The notes beneath the pieces were generated by a model, which was given only the letters and a program-made list of their open reading frames with translations, did no database searches and was not told the origin of the DNA. From Pontiella sulfatireligans (lineage in GTDB: Bacteria; Verrucomicrobiota; Kiritimatiellia; Kiritimatiellales; Pontiellaceae): a stretch of DNA of 64,000 nt. The stretch is taken from positions 1,860,001-1,924,000 of the forward strand of contig NZ_CAAHFH010000002.1 in NCBI RefSeq assembly GCF_900890705.1, read 5' to 3'. Below are positions 37,419-46,449 of this stretch, in pieces. How positions within the stretch are numbered: the first letter of the stretch is position 1; each line of letters starts with the position of its first letter. A program made the translations under genes and the position numbers.

Positions 37419-39761
37419 TTATTGCAGCTCGCGGTTAAAGTTTCCGGAATGCCCATTTATGGGCTGAGCGTGAATGATTTTGTGGACTATGTCGCCAGCT
37501 TGCTCGGATGTATCGATGCCGTAGCAGAGATCGATGCGGAAGCGACGCGCACCAAGTTCTTTCAGCTCATCGAAATGTTCAACCAACGAAAACGGCGTTT
37601 TTCCAACAACTACAAACTGCCGTCCGTTTTTTTCAATACGGAAGGAGCGGCGCGAGCGGTCGGTCAGTTTTTCTTCGTGCCCAGCCGGCGGTGTGGCGGA
37701 AATCATCAGGGGCGTATGCTGGTAAACCGGTACAATGGCCGCATCGCCCAGCTGCGGAATCAATGCCGACCAGTTTTGCGAATCGTCCTCGGGCGAAAAG
37801 ACAAACTGCCGGATTCCTTGATCGCACCATTGCAATGCGGCCTGGGTATTAAGTGTGTAAAGCGGCCAATCGGCAGTAATATCCGCTTTGCCCTTCAATA
37901 GATGAAGCCCCCCAACATTCGCTGCTTCCCATTTTTGCTGGTTTGGCAACGAATCAATGAACTCGCGAAATGCAACGGTGTCTTCTTCGCGAATAATAAC
38001 GGGTAGGGCGAGCCGTAATTTTTCCGGGGGCAAAGCAACAATCGCAGTATTAATAGATGCAAGGTTAGACAAATCAACCTCCAACACAAGTTCATCGATG
38101 CCTTCGAGGTTTTCCAATAGTTTAAAACATCGCGTTTTAACGGACCACGAAATTAACTGCGCTGCAGGTTCGGTAGGAATAACCTCCTCAATGAAAAAGC
38201 TCTTTCTGGATTGGTTCCATACCTCGGAAAAATCGTCGATCAACTTCCGACGGGCATTATTCAACATGGAAGCCGGAACAAAAACCGGATCGGAACCTTC
38301 GCCGAAGGTGAGTTTACCGAGCATCCAATCGGTCTCTCCGAGTTTTTCAAAGCAGCGCCGAATTGCCTCCACTGATTTTTCCGGCTGGCGCGCCGGTTCA
38401 AATGGACCAGGCAGGGTATTTTCCACTTGCACCTGAGTTCCGTCGCAGTCGGCCGAGGCCGTCAGCGCAACGCTTTCAGCGGATTGCAAAACATGAATAT
38501 CAACCGGACGGCGCTGGCGGAACACTCCGGGGCGAGGGGTGCTGAATTCGTAGCGCTGGCGCACCGCCTGCGAAAATGAGCAATAGACGGGAACTCCAAT
38601 CTCGATCCGTGGCGAATCTGCTGGCAGCTTGAGCGCTATCTCCGCAGCCGCTGGAAGTTCGAAACGGCGTTTCTTTTCCGGATCGCTCGCTAGTCGCATC
38701 TCATCGGCCGCAAAACCAAACGGATGGGTTCCATCGCTTTCTATCTTTAGACCGTCGTGCTTTTGCAGAGCGCGACTGCTGTGAAGCACGAGCCATGGAC
38801 CGACAACGGATTTAACTGTTCCAATCAACGCACCACGGTGCCCATCGTTTACAGGATCAACCGGATTGTCGGCTGAATCATCAAGATAAAGGCCGGTTGA
38901 AGGCCGTCCGAAAATGGTTTGGATGTCCGAGAGCCGTTGCTCTTCATCCGCTGAATCGCCTTCGAGCGCTTTGCGGTAGAATTCGGTAACAGCGGCAACA
39001 TAAAGCGGACTCTTCATCCGCCCTTCAATTTTGAGCGATGCCACACCAGCATCAAGCAGTGCGGGCAAATGTGAAGCCGCAGAAAAATCCTTCATCGAAA
39101 ACGGCAGCGATTCATTTTCGTCTTTAGCCTTGAAGGGTTGGCGGCAGCAGTAGGCGCAGCGACCGCGGTTGCCGCTTCGACCGAGCATATGCGACGAAAA
39201 AAGGCAGAGTCCACTGTAGGAGAAGCAAAGGGCGCCATGAATGAATACTTCAGTTTCGAGGCCGCAGTTTCGGCTGATTTCTCTAATTTCAGCGAGTCTT
39301 AATTCGCGCGCCAGCACGACGCGGGAAAATCCGGATGCCTTTAATTGTTTTGCTCCAGCCAAATTATGAACCGCGAGCTGGGTGCTGGCATGCAGACGAA
39401 GCTGCGGAAAGTTATTTCGGATCAAACGGGCCATGCCCATGTCCTGGACAATGACGCCGCCGGCGTTCAGATCGCGGATCAGCGCAAATGTTTCGAGTGC
39501 CGCATTGAGCTCGCGCTGCTGCACCAACGTGTTGAAGGTTACATAGACATGGCGACTGAGGCTGTGTGCATAGCCGATCAGCTCGTCGAGCGCCTCACTC
39601 GTGAAGTTCCCTGCGCCGGCGCGGGCGGAAAACTGCGTCAGTCCGGCATAGACGGCGTCAGCGCCATACGCGAGGGCCGCCCAAGCTGCTTCAGGCGTTC
39701 CTGCGGGAGCCAGCAGTTCTGGAAGAGGTTTGTTCAAATTTAGTACCCCGAGGCTTTGCAC
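37419..39761 (-). CDS. rlhA: U32 family protein, RlhA-like 23S rRNA hydroxylase
   Basis: 780 residues. The N-terminal TIM-barrel U32 domain (LPELLAPAGTPEAAWAALAY; GADAVYAGL) contains the Cys-rich segment GALCFSYSGLCLFSSHM and NRGRCAYCCRQPF. The central DUF3656-like region and long C-terminal part separate it from shorter U32 proteins such as TrhP. E. coli RlhA uses it to make 5-hydroxycytidine in 23S rRNA. The protein is longer than E. coli RlhA, so equivalence is likely but not certain. Start taken at 39761, with no close upstream ribosome site visible. Confidence 0.8.
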   Translation of the reverse strand: MQSLGVLNLNKPLPELLAPAGTPEAAWAALAYGADAVYAGLTQFSARAGAGNFTSEALDELIGYAHSLSRHVYVTFNTLVQQRELNAALETFALIRDLNAGGVIVQDMGMARLIRNNFPQLRLHASTQLAVHNLAGAKQLKASGFSRVVLARELRLAEIREISRNCGLETEVFIHGALCFSYSGLCLFSSHMLGRSGNRGRCAYCCRQPFKAKDENESLPFSMKDFSAASHLPALLDAGVASLKIEGRMKSPLYVAAVTEFYRKALEGDSADEEQRLSDIQTIFGRPSTGLYLDDSADNPVDPVNDGHRGALIGTVKSVVGPWLVLHSSRALQKHDGLKIESDGTHPFGFAADEMRLASDPEKKRRFELPAAAEIALKLPADSPRIEIGVPVYCSFSQAVRQRYEFSTPRPGVFRQRRPVDIHVLQSAESVALTASADCDGTQVQVENTLPGPFEPARQPEKSVEAIRRCFEKLGETDWMLGKLTFGEGSDPVFVPASMLNNARRKLIDDFSEVWNQSRKSFFIEEVIPTEPAAQLISWSVKTRCFKLLENLEGIDELVLEVDLSNLASINTAIVALPPEKLRLALPVIIREEDTVAFREFIDSLPNQQKWEAANVGGLHLLKGKADITADWPLYTLNTQAALQWCDQGIRQFVFSPEDDSQNWSALIPQLGDAAIVPVYQHTPLMISATPPAGHEEKLTDRSRRSFRIEKNGRQFVVVGKTPFSLVEHFDELKELGARRFRIDLCYGIDTSEQAGDIVHKIIHAQPINGHSGNFNRELQ

Positions 39762-39767
39762 GCACCC

Positions 39768-40007
39768 CTATTGGATGGATTTAAAAAACTCACCGAATTC
39801 TTTGGGCGTAAGGTCGTCGAGCTTCATGCCTCGGGCCTTAAGCTCCTCTTCGATTTTCTGGATGAGCTGCTGAAGATATTCATGGCTCTCGCCGGAGCCC
39901 ATGAACACATCGTAGTTCTCGCCTTTGGTAATGCGGACGTGGCCGTCTTCAGCATCGAATCCGACGCCGAGCAGGCGCACAATTTTCTTTTCGTTACCGA
40001 TAGACAT
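39768..40007 (-). CDS. Small unknown protein
   Basis: 79 residues beginning MSIGNEKKIVRLLGVGFDAE and ending PKEFGEFFKSIQ. The middle is an amphipathic helix (EYLQQLIQKIEEELKARGMK). It has no membrane segment. It ends six bases before rlhA begins, so the two are likely co-transcribed. Function not recognised. Confidence 0.7.
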   Translation of the reverse strand: MSIGNEKKIVRLLGVGFDAEDGHVRITKGENYDVFMGSGESHEYLQQLIQKIEEELKARGMKLDDLTPKEFGEFFKSIQ

Positions 40008-40065
40008 TTTTTTATGAAACCTGCTTGATCCCGTTGGGGTAAATGGATACTTTTCCGACCTTGTT

Positions 40066-40139
40066 TGCCGAATGGTGTAATGGTAGCACTAGCGACTCTG
40101 ACTCGCTTAGTCTAGGTTCGACCCCTAGTTCGGCAACCA
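40066..40139 (+). tRNA. tRNA-Gln (CTG anticodon)
   Basis: A standard cloverleaf with encoded CCA. Acceptor TGCCGAA pairs with TTCGGCA, D-arm GTG...CAC, anticodon stem AGCGA/TCGCT with loop CTCTGAC (anticodon CTG, reading CAG), and T-arm CTAGG-TTCGACC-CCTAG. Discriminator base A. The flanking genes run on the other strand. Confidence 0.96.
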
Positions 40140-40204
40140 TTTTCCCGTTTTCTGAAACTTCAGAATGCCGGGAAAAACCTTTTCCCAGCCTCCTTTGATG
40201 CATT

Positions 40205-41299
40205 TTAGTTCACACGGATCGGCATGATCACGTAGAGAAACGGTACATTGGTCTTGATGACGCCGGGGCTCAGCTCGTCCGACAGCTCAAGGAAAACCTC
40301 ATCGGAGTCGAGATGCTTGAGCGGCGCTAGCAGGAAGCCAGGATTGAAGGCAATGGTAATGTCCTTGCCGGAATACTTTACCGGAACGCTTTCGTTGGAT
40401 TCGCCGATTTCAGGTGACGATGTAATAAGCTCCAAGCGGTTTTCAGTAATCTTAACCTTTACGGAGGCGGCTTGGTCGTCGAGCATCAGAGAAACACGAC
40501 GGACGGCGCTGGCCAACATTTCGCGGTCGATCGCGATGCGTTCTTCGCACTGCGACGGAATCACCTGGCGGTAGTTCGGATAGGTGCCGTCGATCAGCTT
40601 GGAAATGATGAAAATGTTTCCAAATTCAAAAGCCACCTGCGTTGCCGAGGTTTTGATCGTTGCTTCGCCTTCGCCTTCGAGAGTTTTGATCAGCTCGCTC
40701 ACAGTCTTAGTAGGCACCACAATATCGACTTCCGCTTCTTCGGGCATGTCGATTTCCTGCTCAACCAAAGCGAGCCGGCGTCCGTCGGTGCAGACCGTTG
40801 TCAGCTTATTGTCGCGGAACGCCATCAGGGAACCGTTCAAAATCGCACGGGATTCATCCGTAGAGGCCGCGTAGGAGGTTTTCTGGAGGATATCCTTGAA
40901 GGCGTCCCGCTTGAGCGTATAGGAGTAACTCTCTTCGAATGTGGGCATAGGCGGAAAATCATTTTTCGAAAGGCCTTCCAGCTTGCAGTTGTAGGAACCC
41001 GAAATGATCGTGGCTACATCTTCGTTGCTCACTCCAATGTCAACCTGATGGCTGGGGAGGTCGCGGCAAATGCTGAAGAAGCGGCGGGCGGGCAGGGTGG
41101 TGGACCCTTCCTCGTCAATGTCGGCCTCAATGCTCGTGCGTACGCTCACCTCCATGTCGGTGGTTGTCAGCGTCAGCTTGCCATTGCCCGCTTCAAGCAG
41201 AACGTTTGAAAGAATCGGCAACGTTGTGCGTTGGCCAACGATCGACTGCACTTTTTGCAGCGCTTCCAGAATCTGATCCTTCTCGATGCTGAACTTCAT
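40205..41299 (-). CDS. dnaN: DNA polymerase III sliding clamp
   Basis: 364 residues from ATG 41299 behind GGAGG; a TTG six bases earlier is less likely. The beta clamp keeps polymerase III on DNA. Landmarks are KFSIEKDQILEALQKVQSIV at the start, TTLPILSNVLLEAGNGKLTL and the C-terminal YVIMPIRVN, which fits the peptide-binding end of the clamp. It is the gene after dnaA on the same strand, across the candidate origin. Confidence 0.97.
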   Translation of the reverse strand: MKFSIEKDQILEALQKVQSIVGQRTTLPILSNVLLEAGNGKLTLTTTDMEVSVRTSIEADIDEEGSTTLPARRFFSICRDLPSHQVDIGVSNEDVATIISGSYNCKLEGLSKNDFPPMPTFEESYSYTLKRDAFKDILQKTSYAASTDESRAILNGSLMAFRDNKLTTVCTDGRRLALVEQEIDMPEEAEVDIVVPTKTVSELIKTLEGEGEATIKTSATQVAFEFGNIFIISKLIDGTYPNYRQVIPSQCEERIAIDREMLASAVRRVSLMLDDQAASVKVKITENRLELITSSPEIGESNESVPVKYSGKDITIAFNPGFLLAPLKHLDSDEVFLELSDELSPGVIKTNVPFLYVIMPIRVN

Positions 41300-41902
41300 T
41301 AACAAGCCTCCTATTATATAGATATAGTTTATTTATAAATTCACTATTAGTATTGGTCTGTAGATAACCGCGGAAAACAGTACTTTTTTTCTGTAACCCC
41401 GTCACCCGTAAAAGTTTGAAAACATTAATAACCCTGTTGATAAACGGATCGTAAATACGGCGTTCTGTTCACAACTCCGAGTTATTAAATCCATCCTCAG
41501 AAACTCCACAGGTTACTAAGGTTTCATTAACAGCCCGTTAGGGTCGTATTTGCATTCGTCCTGATCAAATCCATCGGATTCTACGGAGCTGAATGCAGAT
41601 GAGTATTATTCCATGACGCACCGATTCTTCAAGCCAATTGGGGTTCTAATGGCATGAAATATTGAATAAAACTTCTAAGCCTAAGTTGGCCTCCAATAAA
41701 AAAGGTTCCTTCCCCGATTACGGGGAACGCTTAGCCGCTTCGCTGCCGTCGTTTCGCACCAACCTGACCGCGTATCCCTCGCGAAGCTCGGGTGAACCGT
41801 TACGATACCATTGACGATTTCCACTCCCTTGAAACGGGCTATGAACTAACAAAAAGCCGTCCCGGAAGGACGGCCTCAAAGAACCTACCGATGAAGGAAG
41901 CC
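41300..41902. other. Candidate chromosomal origin (oriC) between dnaA and dnaN
   Basis: A 603-base gap. The dnaN-proximal part, 41311-41350, is a strong AT-rich tract (a possible unwinding element). One-mismatch DnaA boxes (consensus TTATCCACA) occur on the minus strand at 41359-41367 (TTATCTACA) and 41435-41443 (TTATCAACA). A small hairpin TTCCCCG-ATTA-CGGGGAA is at 41710-41727. No perfect box cluster was found, so this is the best candidate, not a proof. Confidence 0.5.
41851..41875 (-). terminator. Rho-independent terminator of dnaA
   Basis: On the minus strand, GCCGTCC pairs with GGACGGC around a five-base loop and runs into TTTTT. It lies about 28 bases after the dnaA stop, so dnaA and dnaN are probably separate transcripts. 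Confidence 0.85.
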
Positions 41903-43285
41903 CTACTGTATGGCTTTGGCGCAGTTCTTGTTTACCTTATCCTTCAGGATGGCAATGGTTTGCTGCAGGCCACGGTCTTCCTTGGCTTTTCCTGCAACTT
42001 GCTCGTTAGCATAAAGGATGGTGGCATGGTTGCGACTGAACTGCTCTCCGATCACCGGGAACGACTGCGTGGTCATGGAGCGGGAAAGATGCATAGCAAT
42101 TTGGCGCGGCCAGGCGATATCTTTAGTACGCTTCTTTCCTGTGAGATCAGAAGGGCGCAGGTCAAAGTATTCAGCAACGGTGCGTTGAATGATGTCAACA
42201 CTGATGGACGCCTGCGATTCCTTGTCGAGCAGATCGTGCAAGAGCGATTCCACCTTTTCCACATCCACTTTTTGATTGGTGAGCGACATAAAAGAAGCCA
42301 CCCGGATCAATGCCCCTTCGAGGCTGCGGACATTGGATGAAATACGTTCAGCAAGGTAGTCAAGCAGGGTGTTGTCGATTTTGAGGTTAAGCAGTTCAGC
42401 CTTTTTGCGGAGGATAGCGGTGCGGGTTTCCACATCCGGTTTTCCAAGTTCAGTCACCAATCCCCATTCGAAGCGCGAAATCAAACGGGGCGCAAGGCCG
42501 GCCATTTCGCTGGGTGTGCGGTCGGACGTGAGCACAATCTGCTTATGGCTCTCAAAAAGGGTGTTGAAGGTGTGGAAGAACTCTTCCTGGATTCGCGCCT
42601 TGCCGTCGAGGAACTGGATGTCGTCGATCATCAGCATGTCGATCTTCCGGTATCTTTTCCGGAAAGCGGCCACGTTGTTGTTCTGGAGCGCGTCGATGTA
42701 TTCGTTCAGGAAGGTTTCGCAGGTGATGTAGCAAATTTTGGCGCGGGGCTTCTTAGAGGCAACATGGTTGCCTATCGCTTGCATCAGGTGGGTTTTTCCA
42801 AGACCGACCCCGCCATAGATGAACAGCGGGTTATAGGTGCGAGACGGCGAGTTGGCCGCCGCCATCGAGGCCGCGTGGGCAAATTGGTTGGCCGGGCCGA
42901 CAACATAGGAATCAAACGTATAGTTGGGATTAAGGTTGTGAGTAGGCTTTTTATTTCCGCCAAAACCGAGGCCGGGAATTGAAATAGGGGCATGCTGTTC
43001 CGGTTCCGCTTCTTCTTTGGCGATATCAAAGCAACTGGAATCGACTTCCAGCGAAATATTAATTTCCTTGCCGCTTACAACCATTACGGCCTTGCGGATC
43101 ATCGGAAAATAGTTTTCCTCTAGCCAGTCTTTATAAAAGTCGTTGGCAACAGCTAGGCGCATGGTGGTGTCCGAAATATCCACACACTGAATTACTGCGA
43201 TCCAGCGGTCATAAATATCGCCGGAGAGTATCCCCTTGAGCTGTTTGCACGCCTCGTTCCAAATATTGCTGTTTTCCATGGACAT
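41903..43285 (-). CDS. dnaA: Replication initiator DnaA
   Basis: 460 residues. Domain I spans about residues 1-85 and a short linker follows. Domain III has Walker A FIYGGVGLGKTHLMQAIGNH (near 150) and Walker B DMLMIDDIQFLDGK. Domain IV, at the C-terminus, has the DNA-binding helix-turn-helix AMHLSRSMTTQSFPVIGEQF with FSRNHATILYA. It starts at ATG 43285; a second ATG two codons later is equally possible. It is divergent from the peptidase gene at 43576 and faces dnaN across the candidate oriC. Confidence 0.97.
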   Translation of the reverse strand: MSMENSNIWNEACKQLKGILSGDIYDRWIAVIQCVDISDTTMRLAVANDFYKDWLEENYFPMIRKAVMVVSGKEINISLEVDSSCFDIAKEEAEPEQHAPISIPGLGFGGNKKPTHNLNPNYTFDSYVVGPANQFAHAASMAAANSPSRTYNPLFIYGGVGLGKTHLMQAIGNHVASKKPRAKICYITCETFLNEYIDALQNNNVAAFRKRYRKIDMLMIDDIQFLDGKARIQEEFFHTFNTLFESHKQIVLTSDRTPSEMAGLAPRLISRFEWGLVTELGKPDVETRTAILRKKAELLNLKIDNTLLDYLAERISSNVRSLEGALIRVASFMSLTNQKVDVEKVESLLHDLLDKESQASISVDIIQRTVAEYFDLRPSDLTGKKRTKDIAWPRQIAMHLSRSMTTQSFPVIGEQFSRNHATILYANEQVAGKAKEDRGLQQTIAILKDKVNKNCAKAIQ

Positions 43286-43575
43286 ATTAGTAAATTGCTT
43301 TTCCTTAACAGGAGATCTGACCTTATTGACAAGTTATTAACAGGCAGTGGTTTCCTATTCTCACTTGCGAGATTGAAAGGTAGTTCAACGCCATCCTGTG
43401 CTCAAGTTAAGAGCGAAAAAAATCGCGTAAAAAAACCCATACCACTAAATATGGTTGTAACGGAACGCAACTACACAAGATAGCCCTCCAATTGTTGGGA
43501 TATGGTTAAGCCATAATTGTAGCTCTGCGGTATAGATAAGTTGTAAGGCAAGGAATTTGAGGAGGTTGTGCCCAA
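43286..43575. other. Divergent promoter region upstream of dnaA
   Basis: 290 bases, AT-rich, with no gene. A weak DnaA-box-like TTATTAACA lies at 43334-43342 (two mismatches to the strict consensus). It could allow DnaA autoregulation or be part of a split origin. The peptidase start is preceded by GAGGAGG near 43558. Confidence 0.5.
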
Positions 43576-44703
43576 ATGAATCAATTAACAGGTATGATAT
43601 TAGTTGCAGGATCATCTCCAAGCACCACGAATATTCACTATTTAAGCGGATTTACTGCTCCTGACTCATTTCTCTACATGAAAACGGCCCAAGGTGGATT
43701 GCTCGTTGTTTCGGCCATGGAAAAGGGCAGGGCAATAAAGCAGTCTACTCCCGGAACACAGATATTCACACCCGCTGATCTAGGCCTTAAAGGTAAAAAA
43801 GCATGGAATAAGGTAGAGCAAATCCGGATTTTGATGGAAATAGCGCAACTCCGTCGCATCTTGGTGCCGGTCGATTTTCCCGCCGGACTTTTCCATGCGT
43901 TGGAAAAAAAAGGATTCAAGATAGCCATCGAGCGGAAAGCGATCTGTCCCGAGCGCAAAGTTAAGGACAAGGCGGAGATTGCGAAGCTTAGGAAAAGCCA
44001 GCAAGCCGCCGTGGCGGCTATGAAGAGCGCAATTTCGCTGATCGGATCGGCAAAAATAGGTAAAAATGGCCACCTCTTTATAGAGAAGGAATTCCTGACC
44101 TCCGAAAAAGTGCGCCAGCTGATACACAAAACCCTCATCGATCACGATTGCGCCGGGATCGAAACCATCGTCGCAGGCGGGGATCAAGGCACCGATCCGC
44201 ATGAACGCGGCCACGGCCCGCTTTTTGCCGGCCAATCCGTTATACTGGATATTTTTCCGCGTTCCGAAAAAACCGGTTATTGGGGCGACATCTCTCGCAC
44301 CGTTTGCCGAGGGCCGGCCTCGGCAGAGCTTAAAAAGCTCTATAACGCGGTAAAAGCGGCTCAGGCCGTTGCGTTGCGCGCAGTGAAGGCCGGCGTATGC
44401 GCTGATGAAATTCACGGACTGTGCAAAACCGTTTTTGAGCAGCGCGGCTTCGAAACCAAGGAGGTGGACGGTGCCTACGTCGGTTTCATCCACGGAACCG
44501 GCCACGGGGTCGGGCTCGACATCCACGAACTTCCACGGGTTGGAGCCAGCGGTGAAACGCTCGAGCCGGGCAATGTGATCACCATTGAACCCGGCCTCTA
44601 TTATCCCGGCCTCGGCGGCGTCCGGATTGAGGATACGGTTGTGGTAACAGAGAGCGGCTACCGCTATCTTAGCGCCTGCCCGAAAAAGTTTGAGCTGTTA
44701 TAG
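43576..44703 (+). CDS. M24 family Xaa-Pro aminopeptidase-like protein
   Basis: 375 residues with a strong upstream GAGGAGG. The N-terminal non-catalytic domain (YLSGFTAPDSFLYMKTAQGG) precedes a pita-bread fold with the metal ligands: Asp in SVILDIFPRSEKTGYWGDIS, His in IHGTGHGVGLDIHELP, and Glu in NVITIEPGLYYP and GVRIEDTVVV. It cleaves an N-terminal residue before proline, probably in the cytosol. No signal peptide is seen. Confidence 0.9.
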   Translation: MNQLTGMILVAGSSPSTTNIHYLSGFTAPDSFLYMKTAQGGLLVVSAMEKGRAIKQSTPGTQIFTPADLGLKGKKAWNKVEQIRILMEIAQLRRILVPVDFPAGLFHALEKKGFKIAIERKAICPERKVKDKAEIAKLRKSQQAAVAAMKSAISLIGSAKIGKNGHLFIEKEFLTSEKVRQLIHKTLIDHDCAGIETIVAGGDQGTDPHERGHGPLFAGQSVILDIFPRSEKTGYWGDISRTVCRGPASAELKKLYNAVKAAQAVALRAVKAGVCADEIHGLCKTVFEQRGFETKEVDGAYVGFIHGTGHGVGLDIHELPRVGASGETLEPGNVITIEPGLYYPGLGGVRIEDTVVVTESGYRYLSACPKKFELL

Positions 44704-44763
44704 GCAATAAGCGCTTGTTAGGCTGCGTTATACAGCCGAGCACAGAGATCCTGGAGATACCTT

Positions 44764-45372
44764 ATGAACAAACAGCTTTTAATTTTAGCCCTTTCTGCGC
44801 TGGTTATTCCCGCAATAGCTCAGCAAACCAACCAAATCCCGCGCGGACGTGGTGAATGGCGCCCCGGCCAGGAAAAAGGCGAGCGCCCAGAACGCCCGCA
44901 CAGTTCGCGCCGCTCTGATATGACGACCGGTCAAAAAGAAAAAATGGAGGAGTACCGGGTTCAGCTGATGGAAAAGGCCCTCAAAAAAATTGGTGTTTCG
45001 GATGAGCAGCAAGGGCAGATTGAAGAGCTTCAGCGAACACATAAAGAAAAGATGCGGATCGTCTCGCAACGATCCGGCGAAGCCCGCAAGAAACTTTCCG
45101 CCCTTCAAAAGTCCGGCGCAGCAGAGAAGCAGCTTGGCGCCGCTATCGACGAAATATGCGCGCTTCAGAAAGAGCAGCTTTGGATTCTCGTGCGCAACCG
45201 CATGGAAATGGAAGAGATTCTCGGCAAAGAAAAATTCGCCCTTTTCATGGAAAGCGCCCGCACGCAGTTTGAGTCGCATGGCCGTCGCGGCGGATCCAAC
45301 ATGCCGCCGCGCCCCGGGTTTTCGACCGAAGAGCGCAGCGGAGCCCCGAATCCGCCGCCGCCGGGAACATAA
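44764..45372 (+). CDS. Exported Spy/CpxP-like protein
   Basis: 202 residues with a signal peptide (KQLLILALSALVIPAIAQ). The mature part is Arg/Glu-rich and helical, with MTTGQKEKMEEYRVQLMEKA, GVSDEQQGQIEELQRTHKEK and KEQLWILVRNRMEMEEILG, a pattern as in LTXXQ/Spy-type periplasmic chaperone proteins. The tail is Pro/Gly-rich (MPPRPGF...NPPPPGT). A chaperone or stress role is inferred from the family only. Confidence 0.7.
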   Translation: MNKQLLILALSALVIPAIAQQTNQIPRGRGEWRPGQEKGERPERPHSSRRSDMTTGQKEKMEEYRVQLMEKALKKIGVSDEQQGQIEELQRTHKEKMRIVSQRSGEARKKLSALQKSGAAEKQLGAAIDEICALQKEQLWILVRNRMEMEEILGKEKFALFMESARTQFESHGRRGGSNMPPRPGFSTEERSGAPNPPPPGT

Positions 45373-45440
45373 CCGCGCCAAACCCTCTATTCTCGAAAAT
45401 CAGTCTGCCCATTTACAGCGCTTTTGCTACACTGCTGTGC

Positions 45441-45629
45441 ATGGCGGAAAATCTTCCCAGTCCCTTGCAGGCCGGTTTTAAGCTCACGAATCAGGAGAAA
45501 AAGTACATTCTCGTGATCTGCTCCCTCTTTCTTGTGGGAATTGTGGCGCGCTATTTATATTTGAAAAACCGAAACCCTGCTGTATACACGCCCGCCGGTA
45601 TTGAAAAAATGGAGCCGACGCATGAGTGA
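45441..45629 (+). CDS. Small single-pass membrane protein
   Basis: 62 residues with one membrane helix (YILVICSLFLVGIVARYLYL) followed by a short tail ending EKMEPTHE. The stop region overlaps the next gene's ATG (ATGAGTGA), so translation is coupled to the HIT-family gene. Function unknown. Confidence 0.65.
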   Translation: MAENLPSPLQAGFKLTNQEKKYILVICSLFLVGIVARYLYLKNRNPAVYTPAGIEKMEPTHE

Positions 45630-46035
45630 TTGCATTTTCTGTAAAATAGCCGCAAAGGAAATCCCGGCAACCATCGTCTATGAAGACGGCGATGTGCTTG
45701 TTTTCATGGATATTGGCCCGATTATCAAAGGGCACGCGCTCGTTATCCCTAAAAAGCACTATGACCCTGTAACCCAAACGCCGGACGATGTACTGGCCAA
45801 GCTTCACCTCGTTGCCAAGCGCATTGCCCAGGCGCAAATGAACGCACTGGGCGCCGACGGGGTCAATATAATGCAAAACAACGGAACGGCGGCGGGGCAG
45901 GAAGTGCCCCATATTCATATACACGTCATTCCGCGTTTCTCCGATGATGGGCACCACTGGAACTGGAACGCGAAAAAATACGACGATTTTGATGAAATGG
46001 CTGAGTTGGCCGGAAAATTGCGAAAGCATTTATAG
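45622..46035 (+). CDS. HIT-family nucleotide-binding hydrolase
   Basis: 137 residues from ATG 45622. DCIFCKIAAKEIPATIVYED opens the protein and HIHIHVIPRF carries the histidine triad; GHALVIPKKH and NNGTAAGQEVPHIH complete the HINT-type core. Such proteins hydrolyse AMP-lysine or AMP-N derivatives. It is coupled to the 62-residue membrane protein upstream and three bases from the next gene. Confidence 0.92.
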   Translation: MSDCIFCKIAAKEIPATIVYEDGDVLVFMDIGPIIKGHALVIPKKHYDPVTQTPDDVLAKLHLVAKRIAQAQMNALGADGVNIMQNNGTAAGQEVPHIHIHVIPRFSDDGHHWNWNAKKYDDFDEMAELAGKLRKHL

Positions 46036-46038
46036 ACC

Positions 46039-46449
46039 ATGAAAAAACCAAACAAAGACGATTTGCTGGCTCCGATCCTCAAAAAGGATGTCCGCTATAC
46101 GGCTGAAGCCTATATGTTCATCCGCGAGGCGCTCGACCATACCGTGCGCAAGCTCGACAAACCCCGCCACGTTTCCGGCCAGGAGCTGCTCTCCGGCATT
46201 CGCGACTATGCTCTCGTTCAATTTGGTCCGGTAGCCAAGCGCGTCCTCTGCGAGTGGGGCATCAATGAATGCGTCGATTTTGGAAATCTCGTCTTCAACC
46301 TCGTCAACGAAGGCCTGCTCGGCAAGACCGACGAGGACTCCATCGAAGACTTCATGGGCGGCTACGACTTCACCGAAGCCTTCCTGCACCCGTTCCGCCC
46401 GAAGGAATCCGTTGCCTGCCTGCTCGACGAAACTGTTCCAGCCGACTAG
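46039..46449 (+). CDS. Minf_1886-type protein restricted to Verrucomicrobia/Planctomycetes
   Basis: 136 residues matching the Minf_1886 family pattern: DVRYTAEAYMFIREALDHTV, HVSGQELLSGIRDYALVQFG, AKRVLCEWGINECVDFGNLV and EDSIEDFMGGYDFTEAF. I recognise it as a protein family largely restricted to the Verrucomicrobia and Planctomycetes. The function is unknown. It is useful evidence for the lineage of this window. It converges with the metallopeptidase gene with four bases of overlap. Confidence 0.85.
   Translation: MKKPNKDDLLAPILKKDVRYTAEAYMFIREALDHTVRKLDKPRHVSGQELLSGIRDYALVQFGPVAKRVLCEWGINECVDFGNLVFNLVNEGLLGKTDEDSIEDFMGGYDFTEAFLHPFRPKESVACLLDETVPAD

Noticed and set aside
40012-40203. A short frame antisense to the tRNA-Gln gene
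   Set aside because: It crosses a well-formed tRNA and has no family support.
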